A stretch of DNA of 64,000 nt from Ilyobacter_A sp963675185 (GCA_963675185.2 CAXXOH010000003.1:1550001-1614000); one strand, 5' to 3'. Counted from the first letter of the stretch, positions 1-8,232 are shown. Notes: generated from the letters alone by a model not told the origin. Made by a program: numbers and translations.

Positions 1-2
1 AA

Positions 3-134
3 AGAAAGGAAGCTCTCTTGAAAAAGTTTAAATCGGTTAAGATGGTCAAAAGTGCCAGTTTAGAAGAGTTAAAAGAGTGTGTTCCCGAAGATGTGGCAAA
101 AAAAATTAAGAAATTGGGGGAAGAGGATGACTAA
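3..134 (+). CDS. uvrC: UvrC excinuclease subunit C, C-terminal end (partial)
   Basis: Open from the window edge to a TAA at 132-134, giving 43 residues that include ALLKKFKSVKMVKSASLEEL. This resembles the last helix-hairpin-helix segment of UvrC, the endonuclease subunit of the UvrABC nucleotide excision repair complex, which often has an ALLkkFGSvk...AslEEL pattern near its end. Only this tail is visible, so catalytic domains cannot be checked. The stop overlaps the ATG of the next gene (127), suggesting translational coupling. It could be another HhH protein; the C-terminal position and sequence make UvrC the best call. Confidence 0.65.
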   Translation, partial: RKEALLKKFKSVKMVKSASLEELKECVPEDVAKKIKKLGEEDD

Positions 135-492
135 AAAAAAGATACTGGTAATCGATGACGAACCTAGCATAAGATTTCTGCTAAATGAATTCTTGACGGA
201 TATAGGGTACGAGTGCATCGAGGCCGAGAGGGCAATAAAGGGCATAGAGATACTAAAAAGAGAGCAGATAGACCTAATAATACTGGATATACAGCTGCCT
301 CAGATGAATGGTTTGGAGGCGATACAAAAAATAAGGGAAATAGACAAGGAAGTCCCGGTTTTCATGCTTACTGCATTTTCAAATATGAAAAGTGTGGTGG
401 AGAACTTGGATGTAAATATTCAGGAGTTTATACCCAAGCCGTTCGATATTTATCAGCTTGAAATAAAGATAAAGGCCCAGTTAGGGGACTAG
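127..492 (+). CDS. Stand-alone response regulator receiver protein
   Basis: A 121-residue single-domain receiver. ILVIDDEP near the N-terminus supplies the acidic pair, LIILDIQLP the phospho-acceptor Asp, a Thr in MLTAF and a Lys in PKPF complete the site. No output domain follows. I place the start at ATG 127, inside the end of uvrC, because GGGGGAAGAGG lies directly before it and the receiver fold starts there; an upstream ATG at 79 would add an unrelated tail. The next gene, 45 bases downstream, is an RsbU-type phosphatase, so this receiver may relay a signal to it, by analogy with CheY/Spo0F-like relays. The cognate kinase is not identifiable here. Confidence 0.85.
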   Translation: MTKKKILVIDDEPSIRFLLNEFLTDIGYECIEAERAIKGIEILKREQIDLIILDIQLPQMNGLEAIQKIREIDKEVPVFMLTAFSNMKSVVENLDVNIQEFIPKPFDIYQLEIKIKAQLGD

Positions 493-537
493 GAAGATAA
501 TCCGTTTTATAAAATATGCTTTTTTTGGAGGAATTAG

Positions 538-2052
538 ATGGCTGTATACTTTTTGCTTTTTTTTATTTTAATTTTAGCAAGTTTTTATGTTGTCCTGAAA
601 AAGCAGGAGACATATTATCTGGATGAAATGCAAAATATCATCGAAAAAATAAGGGATAGAGAGCCATTTAATGATATAAGGGATGAGCTTAAAGATGAGT
701 ATGATTTTACCCTTAAGAGTATTAAGATGCAGGATGATGAACTGAAAAGGTCCATGGATGAGCTGAAGTCTTATAAGACCGAGCTCGACATAATGTATAA
801 TTCGCTTCTGGCAAAGTCTACACAATTGGAGTATTCAAACTCTGTTTTGGAAAAAAGAGTAGCAAACCTGTCTAACTTGAATGCCATATCCAAGACTGTC
901 CTTTCCGTAATAGACCTGGATAAGATAATTTCAATTATTTTAGATGCCTATTTTGTACTCACAGGCGCTAAGAAAATTTCGCTTTGTCTTTGGGAGAGTG
1001 GGGTACTGGTAAACAAAAGGACCAAGGGGTTCATAAATTTTGAGGAAAACATAGCCCTTTCTCACAAGGAAATTGAAAGCTTCAAAAGGGAGGATTACAG
1101 GAAGATATATGATAGGCTTGGAAACTCCATAAAACAAGATGGGGAAAGGGTAGTAATTTCAGAGCTAAACGTAAAGGGAAAGGAGCTTGGAGTCATATAC
1201 ATAGTAGAAGACGAAAGAGCGGACTTTTCAAATGATGAAGAGACAATATCGGCATTGGGGATACAGGTTGCCATAGCTATAAACAACGCTAAAATGTACT
1301 CGGAGCTTTTGATAAAAGAGAGGCTGGATAAAGAGGTGTCCATAGCTGCGGACATTCAGAAAAACCTTTTGCCTAAGAGTATAGACTCTATTTTTGGACT
1401 GGAGATCGCAAACTATTTTGAGCCCGCCAAGGAGATAGGTGGAGACTATTACGATTACGGAAAGATTGATGAGGACAAGTTCTTTGTCACTATAGGGGAT
1501 GTAAGCGGAAAAGGAGTGCCGGCAGCATTTTTGATGGCTCTAATAAAGGCGGTTTTAAAGACCTTGAGCTATAAGGATACTATACCTTCTCAAGTTCTTA
1601 CTGACCTTAATGATATACTTTACCCAGACATAAACAACGAGATGTTTGTGACGCTTTTTTATAGTCATTACAACCATTCTACAAGGGAACTTTACTATTC
1701 AAATGCCGGGCATAACCCTTTGCTAGTATACAGGGCTAGTGAGGACAAGGTAGTTGAGGAGAGCGTAAAAGGTGTGGCAGTAGGGTTTTTAGACTCCTAC
1801 AAATATAAGCTTGGAAAGTTAAAAATGGAAAAGGGAGATATTCTGTTTTACTATACAGACGGTATAAGCGAAGCTGAGGATATTCAAAAAAATCGTTTCG
1901 GGGTGGACAGGATAAAGGAACTTATGCTTGAAAATAAGGAAAAAGGCGTCGAAGAGATAAAGGGAGAAGTTCTGAAAAGAGTAAATGAATTTATGAATGG
2001 AAACGAACAGGTAGATGATATCACCTTTGTTGTCATAAAAAGTTGTGAATAG
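538..2052 (+). CDS. Membrane-anchored PP2C (RsbU/SpoIIE) serine phosphatase with GAF domain
   Basis: 504 residues. One N-terminal membrane segment (about 2-20), a charged coiled coil (about 30-110), a GAF-like region (about 115-260) ending in a linker helix, then a SpoIIE/RsbU PP2C domain (about 280-500) with the metal-binding motifs GGDYYDY and GDVSGKGVPAA and the late DGISEA and DDITFVV motifs. Such enzymes dephosphorylate anti-sigma-factor antagonists in partner-switching systems. No STAS antagonist or anti-sigma kinase lies nearby, so the target is unknown. The ribosome site is TTTGGAGGAATTAG before ATG 538. A strong terminator follows. Being downstream of a receiver gene suggests two-component input. 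Confidence 0.88.
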   Translation: MAVYFLLFFILILASFYVVLKKQETYYLDEMQNIIEKIRDREPFNDIRDELKDEYDFTLKSIKMQDDELKRSMDELKSYKTELDIMYNSLLAKSTQLEYSNSVLEKRVANLSNLNAISKTVLSVIDLDKIISIILDAYFVLTGAKKISLCLWESGVLVNKRTKGFINFEENIALSHKEIESFKREDYRKIYDRLGNSIKQDGERVVISELNVKGKELGVIYIVEDERADFSNDEETISALGIQVAIAINNAKMYSELLIKERLDKEVSIAADIQKNLLPKSIDSIFGLEIANYFEPAKEIGGDYYDYGKIDEDKFFVTIGDVSGKGVPAAFLMALIKAVLKTLSYKDTIPSQVLTDLNDILYPDINNEMFVTLFYSHYNHSTRELYYSNAGHNPLLVYRASEDKVVEESVKGVAVGFLDSYKYKLGKLKMEKGDILFYYTDGISEAEDIQKNRFGVDRIKELMLENKEKGVEEIKGEVLKRVNEFMNGNEQVDDITFVVIKSCE

Positions 2053-2077
2053 GCAGGATTACCTGCCTATTTTTTAT
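2048..2077 (+). terminator. Rho-independent terminator after the phosphatase gene
   Basis: Perfect 10-bp stem AATAGGCAGG / CCTGCCTATT with a 4-base loop, then a T-rich tract. It overlaps the stop codon of the phosphatase gene. Confidence 0.9.
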
Positions 2078-2277
2078 TTTTTGAGTAAATTCCAATGATA
2101 AAAAGAGAGGGGAATTTTATTTCAGAGAATAGTTTACATGTAAACAATTTTAAAAAAAATTAATTTTTTTGATTAGAATGTCTTCTGCCCCTCTGTATAC
2201 CTTGAAAATAAAGGCTTGCATAAGATAAGGGTATGCTTGTAGATGAAAAAATGAAATTAGGGGTTATTTTTATCGAG
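2078..2277. other. Intergenic region upstream of the lipoprotein cluster
   Basis: No coding signal seen. It contains a 14-bp perfect palindrome GTTTACATGTAAAC at 2132-2145 that could be an operator, and an AT-rich tract. The promoter for the first lipoprotein gene begins at the right edge. Confidence 0.5.
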
Positions 2278-2389
2278 TATACTATAAGTAGAAGAAAGAA
2301 TGGGAAAAATTAATTTAAACATATAGAGTGCTGGTTGGAAAGTTTCGCTATATATCGCAATTACCTTAAGATAGATAGGAGGGAGAACA
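2271..2389 (+). promoter_or_regulatory. Promoter and long leader of lipoprotein copy 1
   Basis: A -10-like TATACT (2278-2283) preceded by TATCGAG, 112 bases before the start codon. The leader has CTGGTTGGAAAGTT at 2331-2344, exactly 59 bases before the ATG, and a strong Shine-Dalgarno GGAGGGAG. The same blocks precede copies 2 and 3 at the same distances. No consensus -35 box is visible. Confidence 0.6.
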
Positions 2390-2539
2390 ATGAAACGTTT
2401 AGCTGTTATGTTGTTAGTAGTATTGGGTCTTGCAGCATGTACAAGTACAATGACTAAAGAAGACGGAGCAGAAAGATTATCAAGGCCTACTGAATATAGA
2501 TTGTTCCAAGATTACGGAAATAGGGAAGCTGATTTCTAG
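2390..2539 (+). CDS. Small lipoprotein, tandem copy 1
   Basis: 49 codons, too short for ordinary gene calls. A charged start (MKR), a hydrophobic stretch and the lipobox LAAC give a signal-peptidase II site with Cys17 as the mature N-terminus. The mature part is 33 residues, highly charged, ending in EADF. The Shine-Dalgarno GGAGGGAG is 5 bases before the ATG. Its own promoter, leader and terminator make it a monocistronic unit. It differs from copy 2 by one residue (Q40 for E40). I do not recognise a family; it is presumably anchored to the inner or outer membrane. Conservation across three copies argues that it is translated. Confidence 0.85.
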   Translation: MKRLAVMLLVVLGLAACTSTMTKEDGAERLSRPTEYRLFQDYGNREADF

Positions 2540-2565
2540 AACGTGTCATAATGCTGCTTTTGGTT

Positions 2566-2592
2566 GGCCACTATTTTTAGTGGCTATTTTTC
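2566..2592 (+). terminator. Terminator of lipoprotein copy 1
   Basis: GCCACT / AGTGGC stem with an ATTTTT loop, followed by TATTTTT. The same hairpin follows copies 2 and 3. Confidence 0.8.
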
Positions 2593-2631
2593 TAAGTGAA
2601 TATCAGATAAAAATTATCCGGTTCGCATATT

Positions 2632-2750
2632 TTTATGGAGTAAAATATAAGCAAGAAAATAATTAGGCAAAAACTTCTAAATATATGAGTCCTGGTTGGA
2701 AAGTTAGAAATATATAGTGAATGGTTATAATAGATGGAGGAGGGAGAACA
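2632..2750 (+). promoter_or_regulatory. Promoter and leader of lipoprotein copy 2
   Basis: TATGGAG followed by the -10-like TAAAAT (2641-2646), 110 bases before the ATG. CTGGTTGGAAAGTT lies at 2692-2705, again exactly 59 bases from the ATG. The part after this block differs from copies 1 and 3, which share a longer identical stretch. Confidence 0.55.
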
Positions 2751-2900
2751 ATGAAACGTTTAGCTGTTATGTTGTTAGTAGTATTGGGTCTTGCAGCATG
2801 TACAAGTACAATGACTAAAGAAGATGGTGCAGAAAGATTATCAAGACCTACTGAATATAGATTGTTTGAAGATTACGGAAATAGGGAAGCTGATTTCTAG
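2751..2900 (+). CDS. Small lipoprotein, tandem copy 2
   Basis: 49 residues with the same signal peptide, lipobox LAAC (Cys17) and charged 33-residue mature peptide as copy 1; the only protein difference is E40. At the DNA level only a few bases differ, mostly silent, so the duplication is recent or is kept uniform by gene conversion. The flanking DNA is far less alike than the coding part and leader, which indicates selection on the gene and leader. Function unknown. Confidence 0.85.
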   Translation: MKRLAVMLLVVLGLAACTSTMTKEDGAERLSRPTEYRLFEDYGNREADF

Positions 2901-2925
2901 GAGCTTGTTAAATGTTGCTATTAAC

Positions 2926-2953
2926 GGGCCACTATTTTTAGTGGATATTTTTC
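2926..2953 (+). terminator. Terminator of lipoprotein copy 2
   Basis: Stem CCACT / AGTGG, ATTTTT loop, then ATATTTTT. One pair shorter than in copies 1 and 3. Confidence 0.7.
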
Positions 2954-3026
2954 TAAACACAGTAACTCAAAAATCTTGCTAAAATTATGTAGGTAAAAAT
3001 GAAAAAATGCAGAACTCGTATGGGGC

Positions 3027-3144
3027 TATAGAGTATACTATAAGTAAGAAAATTTTATTAAAACAGAATTTGCTCTATATGAATGCTGGTTGGAAAGTTT
3101 CGCTATATATCGCAATTAGTTAAGATAGATGGGGAGGGAGAACA
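3027..3144 (+). promoter_or_regulatory. Promoter and leader of lipoprotein copy 3
   Basis: TATAGAG followed by TATACT (3034-3039), 111 bases before the ATG. CTGGTTGGAAAGTT is at 3086-3099, 59 bases from the ATG, and the following TCGCTATATATCGCAATTA is shared with copy 1. Confidence 0.6.
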
Positions 3145-3294
3145 ATGAAACGTATAGCATTGATGTTGTTAGTAGTATTAGGTCTTGCAGCATGTACAAG
3201 TACCATGACTAAAGAACCTGGAGCAGAAAGATTATCAAGACCTACTGAATATAGATTGTTTGAAGATTATGGAAACAGGGAAGCTGATTTCTAG
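3145..3294 (+). CDS. Small lipoprotein, tandem copy 3
   Basis: 49 residues, the most diverged copy: I4, L6 and P25 replace L4, V6 and D25. The lipobox LAAC with Cys17 and the C-terminal block RPTEYRLFEDYGNREADF are unchanged. Shine-Dalgarno GGGGAGGGAG precedes the ATG. It is the last unit of the array, and the efflux operon starts 160 bases downstream behind its own promoter. Confidence 0.85.
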   Translation: MKRIALMLLVVLGLAACTSTMTKEPGAERLSRPTEYRLFEDYGNREADF

Positions 3295-3325
3295 ATTACG
3301 AATTTACCTGGAGGTTATGTTTAGC

Positions 3326-3354
3326 TTAGCCACTATTTTTAGTGGCTTTTTTAT
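3326..3354 (+). terminator. Terminator of lipoprotein copy 3
   Basis: AGCCACT / AGTGGCT stem, six-base loop, then TTTTTTATTTTTTT. Confidence 0.85.
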
Positions 3355-3386
3355 TTTTTTGATATATTTTTTTAAATAACACATTT

Positions 3387-3420
3387 TTGCCATTGATTTG
3401 TCACAAAGTTTGTGTAAAAT
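3387..3420 (+). promoter_or_regulatory. Direct-repeat operator and -10 box of the efflux operon
   Basis: TTGCCA (3387-3392) and TTGTCA (3398-3403) form a direct repeat with an 11-base period, followed after 11 bases by TAAAAT (3415-3420). OmpR/PhoB-family activators bind tandem half-sites of this kind in place of a -35 box. The same arrangement precedes the CpxP-like gene (10407-10440), pointing to regulation by the response regulator at 8324. Confidence 0.6.
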
Positions 3421-3456
3421 ACATATAAATAAAAATTTATGTAAGGACTGGTGGTT

Positions 3457-4716
3457 ATGAAGAAGAGGATTATATTTTTTTCAGTATATTTGTTGCTGTC
3501 TGTAGCAAGTTTTGCCAAAAATCTAGACGAACTAGTGAATGTCATAAAGCAAAATGGGTACCAGAATGAGTATGGAGAATTTGAAAAAGAGAGCCTAGAT
3601 GTGGAGGAAAAGAAGATAAAAAGGACAAACAGGGACGGGGCATCCTTATCGGTTGACTCTCGTTACACTGATTACAGCAATGACGATGACGAAGATGCAT
3701 CAAAAACAAGTGCTGAAGTTAAATATGATTTTTTAATATTTGATGCTAGCTATGACCATCTAGACGGAGATTCCAGTGTGGCAGTTGGTCTGGAAAAGGA
3801 TATGAAAGACCTGATATACAGCAAAAAGTCACATAACACGGAGGTTTTTCAATATGAAAAGCAACAGAGGCTAAACGGCATATCAGAAAATGTAGACAAT
3901 GAGATAATAGATTTTATTGAACTTTACAAAGAGTATAAAGACGTAGAGCTGGAGATCGAGTTTCAAAAGAGCCTAATACCGACCCTTGAGGCAGAGCTTG
4001 AAATACTGAAAAAGAAGTTTGATTTGGGGACTGGCACCGAACTCGACTATAGATACGCACTTATGACTCTTGAAAACCAAAAGTCTGACATAGCGAACCT
4101 CGAAAGTGAACTAAAAAAGATAAACCAGAGCTTTTACCTAAAATACAGGCTAGATGTAAAAGAAGGGGAATTGGATGATTTTGATGGCAGCACAGAACTC
4201 CAGCTGGAGGATTTTGAATATATCGGGGAAAGAGACTCGGAAAACCTTGTACTGGATGAAAAAATATCCTCGGAAAATTTGGACTATTCCAGATATGACA
4301 GTAGAATTCCTAATATAGATGTAGGTACAAAGTATGAGTTAGAAGACGAGTACTGGACAGTTTATCTATCATTTTCTAAAAATCTGTTTGAATATGGCGA
4401 CACCAGTAAATTGGAGGAGATAAATCTAAAGGAACTGGAAGTCAAAAAAGAGGAGTTGCAAAAAAGCAACGAAAACGAAAGGGCCTCTTATTGGAATGAG
4501 TATAAAACTTTAAGTAAGGAGTTTCAAAATCTGGAAAGGGAGTTAAGCGTAAAAGAGCTTGAGTATAGGATAGACAAAAAAAAATACGAAATGGGTGTAA
4601 AGGAGTTCACGGACTATAGGGACACTTATGATGATTACAGGCAGCTAAAGGTGAACTATCTTAAAAAGAAAAATGAACTTTACGCTTTTGTTGAAAAAAT
4701 AAAATATAGAAGGTAG
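3457..4716 (+). CDS. TolC-family outer membrane efflux protein
   Basis: 419 residues with a signal peptide (MKKRIIFF...VASFA) followed by long amphipathic coiled-coil helices and short beta segments, as in outer-membrane efflux channels. The KKFDLGTGTELDYRYALMTL block and its second-half counterpart KKYEMGVKEFTDYRDTYDDY show the internal duplication typical of the family. Start chosen at ATG 3457 because AAGGA lies 9 bases upstream; a GTG at 3451 is too close to it. First gene of an operon with a periplasmic adaptor and a MacB-type ABC transporter, so it likely forms the exit duct of that tripartite pump. Transported substrate unknown. Confidence 0.88.
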   Translation: MKKRIIFFSVYLLLSVASFAKNLDELVNVIKQNGYQNEYGEFEKESLDVEEKKIKRTNRDGASLSVDSRYTDYSNDDDEDASKTSAEVKYDFLIFDASYDHLDGDSSVAVGLEKDMKDLIYSKKSHNTEVFQYEKQQRLNGISENVDNEIIDFIELYKEYKDVELEIEFQKSLIPTLEAELEILKKKFDLGTGTELDYRYALMTLENQKSDIANLESELKKINQSFYLKYRLDVKEGELDDFDGSTELQLEDFEYIGERDSENLVLDEKISSENLDYSRYDSRIPNIDVGTKYELEDEYWTVYLSFSKNLFEYGDTSKLEEINLKELEVKKEELQKSNENERASYWNEYKTLSKEFQNLERELSVKELEYRIDKKKYEMGVKEFTDYRDTYDDYRQLKVNYLKKKNELYAFVEKIKYRR

Positions 4717-4724
4717 GGGTATTG

Positions 4725-5828
4725 ATGAAGAAAATAATTGGAATAATTATTTTATTGCTGGCGGGTGTTTTATTTTTAAAACTCAGCAATGATTCTAATA
4801 AAGTAGAGCTTAAATCTTATGAAACTTATACAGTAAAAAAGCAAAATTTGGAAAATTATGTTGAGGCAGATGCAGTAATAGAAGCCCAAAACACAAAAAA
4901 AGTGTTTGTGGATAAAGCCCTTAGGGTTAAGGAACTGTATTTCGATGAAGGAGATTACGTTAAAAAAGATGATATAATTATGACTTTTGACGAAGAGGAT
5001 AAAAACAATGTATTGCGTAACCTAGAAAAGGAAAGAATAAACTTAAAAAAATTGCAAAGGGATATTAAAAATTCGAAGGAACTGTACAAAATGGGTGGGG
5101 TAACACTTGTTGAAATACAAGATTTAGAGTACGATATAGCTACTTCAAAAATTAATATAGATGAGTACCAGGAAGAACTGCAAAAAATGCCGGATTTAAT
5201 AAAAAGTCCTTTTGAGGGGACAATAATTTCTATGAATGCAGATGAAAATTACAGGGTGAATACAGAAGAAGAACTGTTCGAGATAGCCGACCAGTCAGAT
5301 ATTTTAGTTGTTGCTCAAATACCAGAATATGATATAACTTATGTTAAATTAGGACAAAAAGTGAAGATAAAGCCAGAAATATATGAAAAGAAACAAGAAT
5401 TAGAAGGTAGAGTTGTTAGTATTGCAAATATTTCCAGCGATGAGAGCGACGGTACTGCCTACGTAGAAGTAGATATAGAAATATTAGGTGATAGAGCTCA
5501 TTTGATACCAGGATTTACAGCAGATGTGGAGATAGTATACTTCAATAAAGATAATTCTGTATTTGTTCCCAGAACTTCGGTTATAGAAAAAAATGGAAAG
5601 ACTTATATTTTTTCTGTAGATGAAAAAAACATAGTAAAAAAAATTGAAGTACGGCTGGGGATACAAAATAAAGAAAATATTGAGATAGTCACTGAATTGA
5701 ATGGCGGGGAAAAAATACTTAAAAATCCGGATACTGATTTAGAAGATGGACAAAGCATAACCGTAAAAGAAAAAGGCGGTGAAATTTCTAAAAATGGTCA
5801 AAATAGAAAAAGTAGAGAAGATATATAG
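4725..5828 (+). CDS. MacA-like periplasmic adaptor (HlyD/RND membrane fusion family)
   Basis: 367 residues with an N-terminal membrane anchor (about 4-20), a first lipoyl half (VKELYFDEGDYVKKDDIIMTFD), a short alpha-hairpin (about 85-150), the second lipoyl half (LIKSPFEGTII) and beta-barrel and membrane-proximal domains (about 180-345). Adaptors of this type join a MacB-type ABC transporter to TolC. ATG 4725 follows AGGTAGGGG; the TTG just upstream is less likely. Overlaps the start of the ATPase gene, indicating translational coupling. Confidence 0.88.
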   Translation: MKKIIGIIILLLAGVLFLKLSNDSNKVELKSYETYTVKKQNLENYVEADAVIEAQNTKKVFVDKALRVKELYFDEGDYVKKDDIIMTFDEEDKNNVLRNLEKERINLKKLQRDIKNSKELYKMGGVTLVEIQDLEYDIATSKINIDEYQEELQKMPDLIKSPFEGTIISMNADENYRVNTEEELFEIADQSDILVVAQIPEYDITYVKLGQKVKIKPEIYEKKQELEGRVVSIANISSDESDGTAYVEVDIEILGDRAHLIPGFTADVEIVYFNKDNSVFVPRTSVIEKNGKTYIFSVDEKNIVKKIEVRLGIQNKENIEIVTELNGGEKILKNPDTDLEDGQSITVKEKGGEISKNGQNRKSREDI

Positions 5829-6468
5829 AAATGGATCTAATGCGCTTAGAGTTTTAAAAGGAATAAATTTTAATGTAGAAAAAGGAGAGTTTGTGGCAAT
5901 AATGGGACCTTCAGGGAGCGGTAAGTCTACACTTATGAATATAATCGGATGTTTGGACAAAGCAACAAACGGTAGATATATACTAGACGGGGAAGATGTT
6001 TCCAACTTGAATGAAGACCAACTATCAGGAGTTAGAAATAATAAAATAGGATTTGTATTTCAGTCTTTCAATCTACTGCCTAAATTAACAGCATTAGACA
6101 ATGTATGCCTACCTATGATTTATTCTAAAATACATAAGCATGATAGAGTGGAAAGGGCCATAAAATCACTTGAAAGCGTAGGCTTAGGAGATCGTATGCA
6201 TCACAGGCCAAATGAGCTTTCAGGTGGACAGAAACAGAGAGTAGCCATAGCAAGAGCACTAGTAAATAACCCTAGAATAATATTGGCAGATGAGCCCACA
6301 GGAAACCTAGACAGCAAATCTGAAGCTGAGATAATGCAGATATTTAAAGAGTTAAATGATAAAGGGGTAACAATCATAATGGTAACACACGAACATGAAA
6401 TAGGGATACAGTGTAAGAGGATAATAACACTAAAAGATGGAGAGATAGTAAGCGACTTGACAAACTAG
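5794..6468 (+). CDS. MacB-type ABC transporter ATP-binding protein
   Basis: 224 residues with Walker A GPSGSGKST, Q-loop FVFQSFNLLP, signature LSGGQKQRVAIARAL, Walker B IILADEPTGNLDS and the switch His in VTHEHE, all intact: the LolD/MacB/FtsE-type ATPase. ATG 5794 gives the usual family start (MVKIEKVEKIY) and overlaps the adaptor gene by 35 bases; a GTG at 5779 would add five residues. ATPase and permease are separate polypeptides here, unlike fused E. coli MacB. Pairs with the permease 33 bases downstream. Confidence 0.93.
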   Translation: MVKIEKVEKIYRNGSNALRVLKGINFNVEKGEFVAIMGPSGSGKSTLMNIIGCLDKATNGRYILDGEDVSNLNEDQLSGVRNNKIGFVFQSFNLLPKLTALDNVCLPMIYSKIHKHDRVERAIKSLESVGLGDRMHHRPNELSGGQKQRVAIARALVNNPRIILADEPTGNLDSKSEAEIMQIFKELNDKGVTIIMVTHEHEIGIQCKRIITLKDGEIVSDLTN

Positions 6469-6501
6469 AATTGCCGCTAATTAAAGAAGGAGTTGAATTA
6501 A

Positions 6502-7716
6502 ATGAATTTTTTTGAAAGTATAAAATCAGCCTTTCAAAGCCTAATAGCCAATAAGATGCGGTCGCTGTTAACCATGCTAGGAATAATAATAGGGATATCC
6601 TCCGTGATACTAATGTCTTCTCTTGGAAAGGGAGGGCAAAATCAGATAACAGGAGAGATGACAAAAAGTGGCTATGGTAATTTTGAGATATCTGTAGACC
6701 AAGAAAATAGTGAGTACAGAGATAAATACCTTTTGGATGATTCGGACTTGGAAAGTATAAAAAAAACAGAGGGGGTAAAGGCCGCTAGTCCAAAATACGA
6801 TACCAGAGTGGAATTTGTAAATAAAGACAGAAATTTTAGGGGAGTTTTAAGTACTACAACATATGATTACGAAATTATAGATGAAATAACCTATGTGGAA
6901 GGCAGACCATTTTTGAAAACTGAATACGAGGGGATAGGGAACCTCATTATCATAGATGATATTACAGCTAAAACATTTTATCCTAATGAAAGTGCTGTTG
7001 GTAAAGCAATAGAGGTAGAACTTCAAAGAGGCAAGGAAAGAACTAATTTTTTAGTAGTTGGGGTTTTTAAAAATCCTGCAGCTACCATAGCTAGTATTAT
7101 GGGCGGAAGAATGATGCCAAGGTTTGCTAGAATACCTCTAAACTCTGGAAAGAGATATCTAGATATAGATACCTATGATGAAATTGTGGTTAAATCAACA
7201 GATCCTATAAATATGGTAGAGGCCATGGCAAATGTTAAGGAAACCTTAGAATCTAAAAATGGTATAAACGATATTTATGAAATAAGCGAAAGTGTATCTA
7301 GGGCAAGTTCATTTGACAGCATACTTAGCATACTAAATATATTTATAACTTGTGTAGCTTCGATTTCGCTTTTAGTGGGCGGAATAGGGGTTATGAATAT
7401 AATGCTTGTAAGTGTGACTGAAAGAATAAAAGAGATAGGGATAAGAAAAGCATTGGGGGCAAGGAATAGAGATATACTGGCTCAATTTTTGATAGAATCA
7501 ATAATCTTAACAATAATAGGTGGTTTCATAGGGATAATATTTGGTATTTTAGGTGCAATTGGGATAGGAAATATAATAAAAGTTAATCCTATTTTTTCAC
7601 CAATCATACTATTTGTTTCGGTTACTGTATCAACACTTATTGGAATAGTTTTTGGTGTTGTGCCTGCAAGGAAAGCTTCGCTTCTAAATCCTATCGAGGC
7701 TCTTAGGGTGGAATAA
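6502..7716 (+). CDS. MacB-type ABC transporter permease (FtsX domain)
   Basis: 404 residues. One N-terminal membrane helix (about 19-40, in the typical NKMRSLLTMLGIIIGI motif), a large periplasmic MacB-PCD domain (about 45-260), then three membrane helices (about 275-400) of the FtsX domain with the conserved GIRKALGAR and PARKASLLNPIEALR ending. Start ATG 6502 follows AAGGAG. Such proteins do not move substrate through the membrane but drive periplasmic substrates into TolC by mechanotransmission. Last gene of the efflux operon. Confidence 0.93.
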   Translation: MNFFESIKSAFQSLIANKMRSLLTMLGIIIGISSVILMSSLGKGGQNQITGEMTKSGYGNFEISVDQENSEYRDKYLLDDSDLESIKKTEGVKAASPKYDTRVEFVNKDRNFRGVLSTTTYDYEIIDEITYVEGRPFLKTEYEGIGNLIIIDDITAKTFYPNESAVGKAIEVELQRGKERTNFLVVGVFKNPAATIASIMGGRMMPRFARIPLNSGKRYLDIDTYDEIVVKSTDPINMVEAMANVKETLESKNGINDIYEISESVSRASSFDSILSILNIFITCVASISLLVGGIGVMNIMLVSVTERIKEIGIRKALGARNRDILAQFLIESIILTIIGGFIGIIFGILGAIGIGNIIKVNPIFSPIILFVSVTVSTLIGIVFGVVPARKASLLNPIEALRVE

Positions 7717-7818
7717 AAGATAGTCTGCATACGTAAGCAAAACTTAGAAATTTATGTAAACAAGACCTGTTATATAACGCCTAATGATAACTAGTAGTGT
7801 GCCGGAGGAGAGAAAAGA

Positions 7819-8186
7819 ATAGAATACAGATTAGAGCATCCTGCATAAGGGTAGTAAATTTAGAAAAGTCTTTAGAATTTTATTCGAAAGCTTTAGGTTT
7901 GAAAGAAGTAGAAAAAAATTTTCCACAACATAAATTTACAGTAGTGTATTTAAGTGATGAAAATGAAGAGTTTGAAATAAAGCTTACGTATGATTATGAG
8001 CATGGCGGAAAGTATAATATGGAAACTGGATTCAGCCATTTTGCATTAACTGTGCAGGATTTGAAAAGCTCTTACACTACCCATAAAAAATGGGGTTTAA
8101 AGTCACCAATTTGAAGAGTGTTCCGGGAGAAAAACCCATATGTTATTTTCGCAGATGGTTATAAAATTCAGATAATTAGAGGTTAG
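7819..8186 (+). pseudogene. Decayed glyoxalase I-family gene (frameshifted, start codon lost)
   Basis: Reads as a glyoxalase/VOC protein only when frames are joined. A ribosome site GGAGGAG is followed by ATA (7819) where ATG is expected, then IEYRLEHP; about one base is missing near 7842, after which CIRVVNLEKSLEFYSKALGL runs on. A second shift near 8100 leads from THKKWGLK to VTNLKSVPGEKP, and a third near 8143 restores ADGYKIQIIRG and the TAG at 8184. The intact middle still spells a VOC domain (GFSHFALTVQDLKSSY). With three shifts and a lost start, a functional product is unlikely; sequencing error alone would not explain the ATA. Confidence 0.8.
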
Positions 8187-8232
8187 AAAAGATAATGTGT
8201 GGAATTATAGGGAAAAGTGTCAGCCTAAAGAG

